From IMG/VR virus record IMGVR_UViG_3300042878_001971, positions 1-41,759 of that record: DNA of 41,759 nt. One strand, 5' to 3'. Below, one piece after another: positions 16,128 through 23,866 of the stretch. The position numbers and the translations under genes were made by a program. The notes below the pieces were generated by a model. The model did no database searches. It had not been told where the DNA came from and was given only the letters and a program-made list of their open reading frames with translations. This DNA comes from a virus. How positions within the stretch are numbered: position 1 is the first letter of the stretch; each line of letters starts with the position of its first letter.

Positions 16128-17510
16128 GTGGAGATCCGACTCAAGGACGGGAAGCCGTTGCTGGTTGGTGGTCAGACGATCGCTGGCAGCCAAACGTGCT
16201 GCTGCGAGAATCCGCGGCCGCCAGTGTGCCACTGCCCAGACTTCTGTTCCTACTTCATTGAGGTGGTGTCGCCTTCAGACCTTGCCGTAAAAAGCCCTCC
16301 TACCTCGTGTGACAATAGCGGTGATCCGATAAGTCGAGCGCTTGTTGAAGGGTGGAGATTTTCTGACGAACTCGGAGAAGGCTACGAGCTTTACGAGGAT
16401 TCGTTTGTAGACAATCTTTCGAGCAGCGACGCACGCAACATTTTCAACGCTGGGCTCGGGGCATCAGTTCGGCACTCTGGAAACTGGAGAAGAGAGTTTT
16501 TCAACCCAGGCCAAGAGTATCAATACGCCGCATTTCGTGTTGAAGCTAACGCAACGGTTCTTTGCAACTTTTACCAGGGGGCAGGAGAGGCATACACTCC
16601 GACAATAGAAGTTCTATTTGTTTCCATTTTCACTGAAAGAGGATTTAGTGATGAAAAGAGCGGGGCGGATGCTGCGATATTTACAAGATACTACTCAAGC
16701 TACCGCGCATATTTCACGCTCCCTGTTGATTGCATTTACAACAGGTCGAGGCTGTGTGTTCTGCCTGCCTATTCGCTCCCGGGAGATAGGTTTAACTACA
16801 TCAGAACACCTTTGGATATAGTCGTTCAAAAAGACAAAGCGACTATCGCCGGAGTTGAATACCCTCTTACCGTGGTTCCAGTTGAGTTCTCGCAGCCAGG
16901 ACTAAGTAGAGCGCCACTCGTGGACGAGGTTGTTGATGCCTTCTCCGCCACCTTCCGCATCACCTCCCGCCCAACGTGTCGCACCGTCCCGGCTGATTGC
17001 GACGTTCCGATCGGCGAGGGCAACACCAGGGTGTTCTGGGGAGGCGAAACTCCAGAGTTTGTTTTAGGCACGCCCGAGTTGATGTCGGTCACCGACCCGG
17101 TAACCAACGATCTGCTGTACTACGAGCATCAGGGCGGGAGCGGGACGATCGTCTACCCGTACAAGTTTTTTTTCTACCGCACCGACAACCCCAATACGCA
17201 AACGCTGGAGCAGCAGTATTTGGACCTGTACTGCGAATCGGACAACAACGTCAGCCCGCCGGTGACCGCGTGGTACGTCGTGCATCAGACGTTTAAATAC
17301 TGCGGCGGATTTACTTGGGACCAATGGGCCGGCACGATTGACACGTATGCAGCCCCGGAGGACTGCGGGAATATCTTGGCAGGCGACCCCGTCCCGATTG
17401 GCGAACCAACCATGGAGCGATCAAGTGGCTACCCAACATACTCGGCTGGCGGCTGCGGCGATCCAGCGCCCCGAATCCGATTTGAACTCCAGGCTCCTTG
17501 CAGCGGCTGA
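16128..17510 (+). CDS. Cys-rich N-terminus large tail protein, receptor-binding candidate
   Basis: 460 residues, GTG start. The N-terminus has a dense Cys cluster (CCC, then CHC and C within residues 24-41, consistent with metal binding or disulphides), followed by a long beta-rich body. Between about 16270 and 16900 the base composition is clearly more AT-rich than flanking genes, and codon use changes accordingly, which suggests a module exchanged between phages. The last tail gene, Cys-rich anchor and variable body fit a receptor-binding protein. No family recognised. Confidence 0.5.
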   Translation: MEIRLKDGKPLLVGGQTIAGSQTCCCENPRPPVCHCPDFCSYFIEVVSPSDLAVKSPPTSCDNSGDPISRALVEGWRFSDELGEGYELYEDSFVDNLSSSDARNIFNAGLGASVRHSGNWRREFFNPGQEYQYAAFRVEANATVLCNFYQGAGEAYTPTIEVLFVSIFTERGFSDEKSGADAAIFTRYYSSYRAYFTLPVDCIYNRSRLCVLPAYSLPGDRFNYIRTPLDIVVQKDKATIAGVEYPLTVVPVEFSQPGLSRAPLVDEVVDAFSATFRITSRPTCRTVPADCDVPIGEGNTRVFWGGETPEFVLGTPELMSVTDPVTNDLLYYEHQGGSGTIVYPYKFFFYRTDNPNTQTLEQQYLDLYCESDNNVSPPVTAWYVVHQTFKYCGGFTWDQWAGTIDTYAAPEDCGNILAGDPVPIGEPTMERSSGYPTYSAGGCGDPAPRIRFELQAPCSG

Positions 17511-17802
17511 GGTCAATGCCCGCCGGGCCGCGCGTGCTGGCAGCAAGCCCCCACCGCTGCTGGAGCGGATGGGCAACTTCGCCACCTCCGCGGCTCGGCA
17601 CGTCGCCGCCGGTGCCCCCCGCTGCACCGATGAGCAAGTGGCCGCCCGCCACGCGATCTGTTCGGGGTGCGAGTATTTCGATGGCAAGGCCTGCACCAAG
17701 TGCGGCTGCCCCGTGAGTCGGGAGAGAACCTATATCTCCAAGCTCTCCTGGGCTGGCGAATCCTGTCCGGTCGGCAAGTGGGGGCCAGAAAACAGCGGTT
17801 GA
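17425..17802 (+). CDS. Zinc-ribbon protein of the C-x2-C/C-x2-C-x-C type
   Basis: 125 residues from GTG 17425, chosen because of a GGAG SD 8 bases upstream. It overlaps the preceding gene's 3' end by 86 bases. A basic Ala/Arg-rich N-terminus leads to a C-terminal zinc-binding module: Cys79, Cys82, Cys90, Cys93 and Cys95 in 'ICSGCEYFDGKACTKCGC', then 'SWAGESCPVGKW' with a further Cys. This module is common in small proteins of planctomycete phages, and its function is unknown. One GTATTTCGA motif copy lies at 17673, within codons for Glu-Tyr-Phe-Asp-Gly. Confidence 0.72.
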   Translation: MATQHTRLAAAAIQRPESDLNSRLLAAAEVNARRAARAGSKPPPLLERMGNFATSAARHVAAGAPRCTDEQVAARHAICSGCEYFDGKACTKCGCPVSRERTYISKLSWAGESCPVGKWGPENSG

Positions 17803-17826
17803 CACCCGTACACCTATCCGCAAACT
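17799..17826 (+). promoter_or_regulatory. Sigma70-like promoter candidate P17.8
   Basis: TTGACA (17799-17804), 16-bp spacer, CAAACT (17821-17826). The spacer begins CCCGTACACC, the same ten bases as in the candidate promoter at 39258, so the two may be co-regulated. It reads into the small DNA-binding gene at 17847. Confidence 0.4.
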
Positions 17827-17846
17827 GGCTGGTATACGGAGGCCGC

Positions 17847-18089
17847 ATGGCGAAGCCGGTATTGCTCGATGAAGTGCTGGCGAATCTTCCGCGGCGGACG
17901 CGGCAGAGTTTTGCCGACGTGCTGCCGCCGGAGATCCTCGCCGAGGTCGAGGAGATCCGGTCCGAGTTTCGCGCTGGCCGGATCAACTGCAGTAAGACCG
18001 GGTTGGGTAAGGCGATCGCCAAGAGTCTTGCCGCCCGCGGCATCAACGCACACCAAGGAACGGTGACACGATGGCTCGACGCCCGCTGA
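17847..18089 (+). CDS. Small HTH-like protein paired with the phosphoesterase
   Basis: 80 residues with a good GGAGG SD. It starts MAKPVLLDEVL, and the C-terminal half 'KTGLGKAIAKSLAARGINAHQGTVTRWL' has the shape of a helix-turn-helix (Ala in the first helix, turn, then T-V-x-x-W-L recognition helix). It is preceded by the promoter candidate at 17799 and overlaps the metallophosphoesterase start. It is likely a DNA-binding regulator or a specificity partner of that enzyme. Confidence 0.55.
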   Translation: MAKPVLLDEVLANLPRRTRQSFADVLPPEILAEVEEIRSEFRAGRINCSKTGLGKAIAKSLAARGINAHQGTVTRWLDAR

Positions 18090-19237
18090 TCGCCGACGTG
18101 GTCGACAATCTGCCCCAGACGTCCCCGGCGGCCGAGGCCGAGCATGTGACCAAGCGCACCGAGGGCGACAACGTCGAGGCCCGGAGCGTCTCGCGGACGA
18201 TCCGCACGGTCGAGGATTTGCTGCGCCATATCGAGGCTGACCTCGAGCTATACCAGGTGGCACAGAGTGAAGCGACCAAATGGGAGGGAATGTCGGTCAA
18301 TCGCGAGACCGGTCGGCCGGAGGTCACCGAGCTGTTCCGGGTGTTCGTGCGGTTGAAGCCGCGAGGCGGGCCGACAACCAAGGAGGTTGTCGATGCGATG
18401 ATCGCCGCAGCATCCGCCGCGATCCGCCAGCCGAAGATGCCGGGCCACGGCCGAAAGCAGTCCGGGTTGTGGAGCGTGCTGGTGATGAGCGATCTCCACT
18501 TTGGGGGACGATCGTGGAGGCACACCACCGGCAGCGACTATGACCTTTCGATCGCTGCGGAGCTGGTGGGCAAGACGGCGAGCCGGCTGATCGGCAGGAG
18601 CGGCGACGCCTGCCGGCGGACGATCGTGCTGGCCGGCGACACCCTGCACTTTGACACGGTCTTCGGCACCACCACCGGCGGCACCTACATCGACCGGGAC
18701 TCCCGCCTTCAGAAGACGATCGAGCTGGCCGTGGCGTCGATCGCCGGGGTGGTTGAGTTGTCGGCCGAGTCGATCCCCACCGATGTCGTGTTCGTCCCCG
18801 GCAACCACGACACCGCGATGGCGTGGGCACTCCAGAAGATATTCGTCGAGAGATACCGGGACGACAAGCGTGTCACGGTCAACACAGAGTTCACCACCCG
18901 GAAGTATCTGACGGACGGGGGCGGGAACCTGATCGGCGTCACCCACGGCGACAAGGCGAGAAAGAAGCTGGCGGGGCTCATGGCGATTGAGGCCGCTGCC
19001 CTGTGGTCGAAGTGCCGGCATCGGGAGTGGCACGTCGGCCACCTGCACAACCAATCGGCCGAGGTGGGGACGATCGACGGCGTGATCGTGCGGACGGCCC
19101 CCACGATCGTTCCGCCAGATTCGTGGCACGTCGACATGGGGTTTGTCGGTGCCGAGCGGGCTATGCAGGAGTGGGTCTATTCGCAGCGTGGCGGGCTGCA
19201 CGAGATGCACATGGAATATGTCGGGAGTGCGAAGTGA
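18071..19237 (+). CDS. Calcineurin-like metallophosphoesterase
   Basis: 388 residues. All metal-binding motifs of the family are present: 'VMSDLHFG' (D-x-H), 'VLAGDTLHFD' (GD), 'FVPGNHD' (GNHD), 'GVTHGD' and 'HVGHLHN' (GH-x-H). The first ~130 residues are a helical, charged extension with no named domain. The family includes phosphodiesterases, nucleases of the Mre11/SbcD type and phosphatases; the GNHD and H-G-D spacing does not settle which. Its start overlaps the HTH-like gene by 19 bases and its stop overlaps the next start as GTGA. A nuclease or phosphodiesterase acting on host or phage nucleic acid is plausible. Confidence 0.85.
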   Translation: MARRPLIADVVDNLPQTSPAAEAEHVTKRTEGDNVEARSVSRTIRTVEDLLRHIEADLELYQVAQSEATKWEGMSVNRETGRPEVTELFRVFVRLKPRGGPTTKEVVDAMIAAASAAIRQPKMPGHGRKQSGLWSVLVMSDLHFGGRSWRHTTGSDYDLSIAAELVGKTASRLIGRSGDACRRTIVLAGDTLHFDTVFGTTTGGTYIDRDSRLQKTIELAVASIAGVVELSAESIPTDVVFVPGNHDTAMAWALQKIFVERYRDDKRVTVNTEFTTRKYLTDGGGNLIGVTHGDKARKKLAGLMAIEAAALWSKCRHREWHVGHLHNQSAEVGTIDGVIVRTAPTIVPPDSWHVDMGFVGAERAMQEWVYSQRGGLHEMHMEYVGSAK

Positions 19238-19836
19238 CGAAACCTATGCCCGAAGAAACTGCGGCAGAGGTTTCGTATCGCGAACCGCTCTCCGAAGAAT
19301 ACATCGCAACCGCCCTCCGCGATGCACGTCGATTCATGGGGCAATGGTGTGGAACATCGGGAAATCTCGCGGCACACATCGTGAGAATCCTAAAAGAAAG
19401 GGAACGGATGCTGGAAGCAACACGGTCGAGTGGCGTGGCGGATGCGGCGGGTACGGCGGCGGAAGTCTCCGCAGCGTGGGCGAAGTACAAGCAGGACGGA
19501 CCGGTCGAGCGGGCGGTCTACGGTGCCGACTGCGATCCGCCGGCGACCGCCGAGGCCACCCCGGCCGAGCAGCTCTGCGAGAAAACGGCCGAGGTGATCC
19601 GCGATCGCCGGCCGAAGTACGGCGGACCCAAGCATCACTTCGCCAGGACGATCGGCATGGTCAATGCCGCGTTCGCCGACGTGCTGAAGCGACCGCTCAC
19701 CGAGGCCGATTGGGCCACCATCATGATCCTCGACAAGATCGCCCGATTCCGGGGGCCGGGGGCAACGATCGACGGCCCCGTGGACATCGCCGGTTATGCC
19801 GCGTGTCTGTACGAAGTCATGGACCGGACCGACTAG
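19234..19836 (+). CDS. DUF6378-like phage protein
   Basis: 200 residues, GTG start overlapping the previous stop. The C-terminal half has 'RPKYGGPKHHFARTIGMVNAAF', 'LTEADWATIMILDKIARFRG' and 'DGPVDIAGYAACLYEV', the recognised DUF6378 signature of a helical phage protein that resembles all-alpha NTP pyrophosphatases (MazG-like). The N-terminal ~85 residues are unrelated and Ala/Glu-rich. If the MazG-like relation holds, it may hydrolyse nucleotides; its catalytic residues cannot be confirmed from reading alone. Confidence 0.7.
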   Translation: MTKPMPEETAAEVSYREPLSEEYIATALRDARRFMGQWCGTSGNLAAHIVRILKERERMLEATRSSGVADAAGTAAEVSAAWAKYKQDGPVERAVYGADCDPPATAEATPAEQLCEKTAEVIRDRRPKYGGPKHHFARTIGMVNAAFADVLKRPLTEADWATIMILDKIARFRGPGATIDGPVDIAGYAACLYEVMDRTD

Positions 19837-19869
19837 TGAACAAGCGTACAATGGCAGTAGAGGACCGAC

Positions 19870-20109
19870 GTGGCACAGACGCATGAATGGCTGTTTCGCA
19901 CCACCGGCCGAGGGCGTGAACCGCTCTCGGCACCGGAGGAGGGCGGCAGCCATGTTCACTATCAACCGACTCGCCGGGCCGGCATTGGCTCGATCACAAG
20001 TACGCCCCCGGGCCGACGACCGCTGACATTCCTTGAGTACCTCGCGATCCGCTCCGGCATGACGCTTGCCGAAGCCACCAAGCTCCACGAAGAAGGGAAA
20101 ATCCACTGA
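19870..20109 (+). CDS. Small hypothetical protein
   Basis: 79 residues from GTG 19870 with a GAGG SD. The N-terminus is basic and Pro/Gly-rich, while the C-terminus 'LTFLEYLAIRSGMTLAEATKLH' forms a helical region. A GAACAAGCGTACAAT sequence at 19838-19852 resembles the possible -10 boxes at 30270 and 41136. No family recognised. Its stop overlaps the next gene's ATG. Confidence 0.5.
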   Translation: MAQTHEWLFRTTGRGREPLSAPEEGGSHVHYQPTRRAGIGSITSTPPGRRPLTFLEYLAIRSGMTLAEATKLHEEGKIH

Positions 20110-20579
20110 TGTCCACCTCGCTGACAGTCGCCGGCACGACGCGCCTCGCCTGGTCCCTCTCCGATTCGCAGTCGGTCGCCGACTACTCTGCCTCGGGTGA
20201 GGATCGCACCTCGCGTGCGATCTCCAACGGCACGGGCGTGGGGCAAGCCAACGTCGCCGCGTCGAAGTCGCTCACCGGCACACAAGCCGGCTTCTCAATG
20301 TCGACCACCGGCATCACCGGATCGGTCCTCGGGACGCTCCAGACCGCCAACGTCGCCACCGTCCGCGAGCTGCTTGTCCAGGTTCCGACCGGCCCGACCG
20401 GAGGGTTCCTTACTGTGACGCACCCCGGGATCTCGGGCGTGCGGGTTGGCGTCGGCGGGCAACTGCACGTCGCGGACTACGGCAGCGGCATCACCGGCGG
20501 CACGCTGGCGTTCGCCACGTCTGTGACCGGCACCTACGGCGTCGACGTGACGGCGGTTGGCGTGGGGACATACTCGTGA
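20109..20579 (+). CDS. Minor beta-rich virion-like protein
   Basis: 156 residues, almost entirely Ser/Thr/Gly/Val with very few Lys or Cys, and repeated T-G-I-T-G / T-G-P-T-G strings ('STTGITGSVLG', 'VPTGPTGGFLTV', 'GSGITGGTLAF', 'VTGTYGVDV'). This composition, and the strings shared with other virion proteins here, suggest a surface or fibre subunit. It precedes the lysis module. No named family. Confidence 0.5.
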   Translation: MSTSLTVAGTTRLAWSLSDSQSVADYSASGEDRTSRAISNGTGVGQANVAASKSLTGTQAGFSMSTTGITGSVLGTLQTANVATVRELLVQVPTGPTGGFLTVTHPGISGVRVGVGGQLHVADYGSGITGGTLAFATSVTGTYGVDVTAVGVGTYS

Positions 20580-20950
20580 TCTCGGACGCACCGATCGCTG
20601 TCGCCGAGGCCGCCCCGGGGGGCGTGCTCACGAAGGTCGACGCCTTCATCAGCGCCGCACGATCGGCGGCTGGCGATGGTCTCACTTGGGCCGAGTTCGG
20701 TGAGCTGCTGGTCGCTCTCCTTCACCTGGCGGTCGCAGCCCTAGACGCTGTCACCAGCATGACGGGTGACCAGAAGAAGGCCGCGGTGCTCGACGGAGCT
20801 GGCCGGCTGTTCGACGCCGTCGCCGACCGCTGCGTGCCGCTGGTTCTCTGGCCGATCTGGGGCCTCGCCCGCGGCCCGGTCCGGCTCCTCGTGCTTGCCC
20901 TCGCGTCCGGGGCGGTCGAACAAATCCTGCCACTCGTGAGGCTCGCATGA
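20576..20950 (+). CDS. Holin-like small membrane-associated protein
   Basis: 124 residues, GTG start overlapping the previous stop. It has a long hydrophobic C-terminal part ('CVPLVLWPIWGLARGPVRLLVLALASGAV') and amphipathic helices before it ('LTWAEFGELLVALLHLAVAALDAV'). Position before a membrane protein and the papain-like protease suggests a holin or an accessory lysis protein. A phage holin family cannot be assigned by motif. Confidence 0.45.
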   Translation: MISDAPIAVAEAAPGGVLTKVDAFISAARSAAGDGLTWAEFGELLVALLHLAVAALDAVTSMTGDQKKAAVLDGAGRLFDAVADRCVPLVLWPIWGLARGPVRLLVLALASGAVEQILPLVRLA

Positions 20951-21501
20951 TTCCTACTCTCTTGATCCTCGCAGCGGTGGCAGCCTGGGGCTGGCCGCAC
21001 CTTCAGCCATTCGCCGCGAAGGCGAAGGCCGCCGCCGCCAAACTCACGCCCCGCCACTACGCCGGCATCGCACTGGTCGCCGCGGCTGTCGCATACGCGA
21101 TCATGCCGCCGGCGTCCCCCGGCCCCGGGCCGACGCCGGTTCCAGACGCCGGTCCGCTGTCGCTGGCGGGGTTGTTTTCGGGGGAGACAGCCAGTGAGGA
21201 CGCATCGCTCATAGGTGCCCTCTGTTCGGAGCTGGCCGACGAGATCGAGTTTTCGTCTGGCAAGCCGGACGGCTACCTCTCCACCGGCGTCGCGGTCGAC
21301 GAGCTGCGGAAGCGGACCCGGATCCTTCGCTGCCGTGGTATTTCGATCGGTGACCGGCAGCCGTCCGCACGCGATGCGATAGCCAAATACCTCGACGAGG
21401 CCGTGGGCACCGACGGCGGGCCGCTGACCGCCGAGCAGCGCACGGCTTGGGTCGTCGCATATCGCGATCTAGGGAGGGCTGCCACCGATGCGGCGAAGTA
21501 G
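20947..21501 (+). CDS. Membrane-anchored protein of the lysis module
   Basis: 184 residues. Two hydrophobic segments (residues ~3-20 and ~40-57) are separated by Lys/Ala-rich sequence ('AKAKAAAAKLTPRHYAG'), then a Pro-rich linker ('PPASPGPGPTPVPDAGP') and a charged helical domain. This could be a two-TM holin or a membrane-linker-domain spanin-like protein. It overlaps its neighbours by 4 and 14 bases. One GTATTTCGA copy lies at 21338. Confidence 0.5.
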   Translation: MIPTLLILAAVAAWGWPHLQPFAAKAKAAAAKLTPRHYAGIALVAAAVAYAIMPPASPGPGPTPVPDAGPLSLAGLFSGETASEDASLIGALCSELADEIEFSSGKPDGYLSTGVAVDELRKRTRILRCRGISIGDRQPSARDAIAKYLDEAVGTDGGPLTAEQRTAWVVAYRDLGRAATDAAK

Positions 21502-22648
21502 CGAGTGGACCTGGTCGGCGATCGCGTTCGTGATCTTCGCTGCGGTACTCGGGACCGTCGTCTCGCGGTACGTCTCCAAGCTGGCCGACCGAGTCGAAAC
21601 CAACTTCGGATATGTCCCCGACGCCGAGGGCACGCGGGAGTTTCTCCGCGAACTAGACCAGCCGCTATTCCGCCAGGCGGGGGCCGAGGTCATCGCCGGC
21701 GCGAAGGGGCACGATGCCTACCTCTATCGGTTCGCCGACCGCTGCCACCGGCAGCGGTACGGCAAGCCGTTCGGGCCGCTTAATCAGGGCAGTGCTGGAA
21801 CGTGTGTCGGCCATGGTTGGTCGATGGGAAGTTATGTAACGCAAGCCGTGGATCACGTTACCGGCGGGCTGGCTGAATGCCCGTTGCTCGTCGACGTGTC
21901 AGGAATTTACGGCGGCTCAAGGACTTCCGGCCGGATGCCGCCGATCGTGGCCCCGTCGACGGCTGGGTGGAGCGACGGCAGCTACGGCGGTGCGGCGGCA
22001 AGGTGGGTATCCGGCAGATGCAAGCAACCGGGGATTGGCGGGATTCTCTACCGGCAGAAGTACGGCGACATCGACCTCACCGACTATTCGATTGACCGCT
22101 GCCGTAACTACGGAAACTACGGCGTGCCACCGTCGCTGGCGAAGGAAGCCAACAAGCACACCGCGAGGGCCGTGGCCCTCTGCGAGGATTGGGCGTCACT
22201 TACGGCGGCCCTCGAGTCGGGCATGTGCGTGCCCGTGTGTTCCAACATTGGATTCGCCAGCGGGGATCGTGATGCAGATGGGTTCTGCAAAAGGGCTTCA
22301 ACCTGGAACCACTGCTTAGTCGCGATTTCTGTGAAGTACGCGGCGAACAACGGCCCGGGGTCTGCCACCCCGATGAAAAATCCACGCGACGGGATCCTTC
22401 TTCTAAATAGCTGGGGCTCGTATGTGGGGGGGCAAAAGCACCCAGCCGACCAGCCCGACGGGAGCTTCTGGATTTCTCGCCAGGACGCGGAAGCGATCCT
22501 CGCCCAGGGCGATTCGTTCGTAATCGGTTCGGTCGACGGCTTCCGGTATCGCGACCTCGATCACGCCGGCTGGTTGCAGCCGGCCCCGGCCCCGGCCCCG
22601 ACCGACGCGGCGAAGATGCCGGCAGTCAATCACCACCTCGCCCTCTGA
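21488..22648 (+). CDS. Membrane-anchored papain-like (C1A) cysteine protease
   Basis: 386 residues. An N-terminal membrane anchor (~9-25) leads to a papain-fold domain. Gln100 and Cys106 in 'NQGSAGTCVGHGWS' are the oxyanion Gln and nucleophile, His275 is in 'WNHCLVAI', and Asn307 is in 'LLNSWGS' (the N-S-W-G motif). All catalytic residues are present, so it should be active. C1A proteases are rare in phages. With holin-like and small membrane neighbours and no peptidoglycan hydrolase recognised anywhere in the genome, it may act in lysis or degrade a protein envelope layer. Alternatives are a virion-associated entry protease or a host-surface modifier. The ATG at 21488 has a GGGAGGG SD. Confidence 0.88.
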   Translation: MRRSSEWTWSAIAFVIFAAVLGTVVSRYVSKLADRVETNFGYVPDAEGTREFLRELDQPLFRQAGAEVIAGAKGHDAYLYRFADRCHRQRYGKPFGPLNQGSAGTCVGHGWSMGSYVTQAVDHVTGGLAECPLLVDVSGIYGGSRTSGRMPPIVAPSTAGWSDGSYGGAAARWVSGRCKQPGIGGILYRQKYGDIDLTDYSIDRCRNYGNYGVPPSLAKEANKHTARAVALCEDWASLTAALESGMCVPVCSNIGFASGDRDADGFCKRASTWNHCLVAISVKYAANNGPGSATPMKNPRDGILLLNSWGSYVGGQKHPADQPDGSFWISRQDAEAILAQGDSFVIGSVDGFRYRDLDHAGWLQPAPAPAPTDAAKMPAVNHHLAL

Positions 22649-22656
22649 GTGTTGTC

Positions 22657-22917
22657 ATGACAAAACGCAACGTCGTTCTCTCTTGTCTCGGCTGTTTGGT
22701 GGCCGGCTATCTGGCCGCATCGGTTCCGGGGTTCAACCCGGTGAATCCGTTTAACCCCCGGCCGCAGCGGCCGTTTCTCAAGTTTGTTTCGCGGCTGGCG
22801 AAGCTGGGGTTGTGGATGACTGTTTTCGCCGAGCCGGCACCTCGACCTGTTGAGGAGCAATATGCGGCCGCCCACTGTGGGGACCGATCACTCGTGTGTC
22901 ATGCGGAGGGCTGGTGA
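22657..22917 (+). CDS. Small secreted or membrane protein, Pro-rich
   Basis: 86 residues with a hydrophobic N-terminus ('VVLSCLGCLVAGYLAASVPGF') that could be a signal peptide or anchor; the Cys spacing is not a clean lipobox. A Pro/Asn/Arg-rich middle follows ('NPVNPFNPRPQRP') and the end has two Cys. It might be a spanin-like component in the lysis module. No clear SD. No family recognised. Confidence 0.45.
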   Translation: MTKRNVVLSCLGCLVAGYLAASVPGFNPVNPFNPRPQRPFLKFVSRLAKLGLWMTVFAEPAPRPVEEQYAAAHCGDRSLVCHAEGW

Positions 22918-23168
22918 TGTTCTCAATCATTCTGTGGATCGTGTTTGGATGGATCGCTGGTTCGGTGGCCGAGTGGTTGGGGCCGCCGGTCAAGCCGACC
23001 AGCCGCTGGCAGACGATCGCCGTCGGCGTCGTCGGTTCGGTGGCCGGAGGTTTGGCCGGTTCGCTGGTGTCCGGTGACCACTACCGGCCGGCGGGGATCG
23101 TGCTGTCGGTTGTCGGTGCGGTCGCGTGCATGGCGATCTGGCGGAAGCTCGAGGAGGTGAAACCGTGA
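22917..23168 (+). CDS. GlsB/YeaQ/YmgE-like three-TM membrane protein
   Basis: 83 residues from ATG 22917, whose first A overlaps the previous stop. Pattern: 'ILWIVFGWIAGSVAEWL', 'IAVGVVGSVAGGLAGSLV', 'AGIVLSVVGAVACMAIWRKL'. This is the layout of the transglycosylase-associated (GlsB/YeaQ) family of tiny three-helix membrane proteins, and in phages such proteins have holin-like sizes and topologies. Here it is a good holin candidate next to the cysteine protease. Confidence 0.65.
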   Translation: MFSIILWIVFGWIAGSVAEWLGPPVKPTSRWQTIAVGVVGSVAGGLAGSLVSGDHYRPAGIVLSVVGAVACMAIWRKLEEVKP

Positions 23169-23374
23169 ACATGATCTGGCGGTGGGTTATTTCGCTGCTG
23201 GTCTGGTTGTCGGCTGACCACGACCGGATCGCGACCGAGCCGGCACGGGCTGCGGCTGCGGTGTCGGCCGCCAGGGCGTCGATCCTCGAGGAGATGGCGG
23301 CGAAGCCGCCGGCCCCGGTGCCGGTGAAGTCGGGCACGACCTGCGTCTCCGGATCCTGCCCACCCCGGCGGTGA
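23165..23374 (+). CDS. Small single-TM protein
   Basis: 69 residues, GTG 23165 with a strong GAGGAGG SD, overlapping the previous stop (GTGA). One N-terminal hydrophobic helix ('MIWRWVISLLVWL') precedes an Ala/Glu-rich helix, a Pro-rich stretch and a C-terminal Cys pair (CVSGSC). This single-TM, linker, Cys-end layout could be an inner-membrane spanin. No family recognised. Confidence 0.5.
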   Translation: MNMIWRWVISLLVWLSADHDRIATEPARAAAAVSAARASILEEMAAKPPAPVPVKSGTTCVSGSCPPRR

Positions 23375-23377
23375 CGA

Positions 23378-23803
23378 GTGAAAGAAGCGATCACCCAACT
23401 GCAGGCGCATGTCCGCTACCGGTTGGGGGCTCGGGTCACCTATGCGAAGGCATGGCGGGCGGACGGTCTCACGCGGCTGGTTGTCCGCCACTGGCCGCAT
23501 TCCCACCTTGAGGACGCCGCGGCCCACGGCGGGCGGAATCACGCCTCGGTCCGGCTGGCGATGTTGCTGATGACGGCCCAGGTCCGCGAGCAGTGGGAGG
23601 CGCGGTACGGGTCGGGGCCGCTATGGGATGCCATCCTCTGCGGCACTACGTCGGCGATCGGGGTGGTGCTCCTCGATCTCTGGTGGCCGTCGCCGGAGTG
23701 GCGGACGACGCTGCGGGCGATGGCTAGATCATTGGCCGAGGATCGCGAGCACGGCGTCGATCGCGTCGTGGACGGCCCGGGCGAGCCGGGAGTCGGTCCC
23801 TAG
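23378..23803 (+). CDS. Last gene of the rightward late operon, unknown
   Basis: 141 residues, GTG start. Mainly helical, Arg- and Trp-rich, with a hydrophobic stretch ('AILCGTTSAIGVVLLDLWW') that may be one TM segment. Its 3' end overlaps the convergent minus-strand gene (23729-23866) by 75 bases, so there is no terminator between the two operons. No family recognised. Confidence 0.5.
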   Translation: MKEAITQLQAHVRYRLGARVTYAKAWRADGLTRLVVRHWPHSHLEDAAAHGGRNHASVRLAMLLMTAQVREQWEARYGSGPLWDAILCGTTSAIGVVLLDLWWPSPEWRTTLRAMARSLAEDREHGVDRVVDGPGEPGVGP

Positions 23804-23866
23804 CTCCTGCCCGATGCGAACCAAGAGTAGGCTGCGGATGGCGTCGTTCCAGGTGGGGCGGGTCAT
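23729..23866 (-). CDS. Tiny protein coupled to the primase-polymerase
   Basis: 45 residues, starting with an ATGA overlap with the primase-polymerase stop and an AGGAG SD. It is helical and contains 'RPTWNDAIRSLLLVRIGQELG' and 'ARAVHDAIDAVLAILG'. Translational coupling to the upstream gene suggests a partner of the primase-polymerase. It would be missed by size filters. Confidence 0.6.
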   Translation of the reverse strand: MTRPTWNDAIRSLLLVRIGQELGTDSRLARAVHDAIDAVLAILGQ

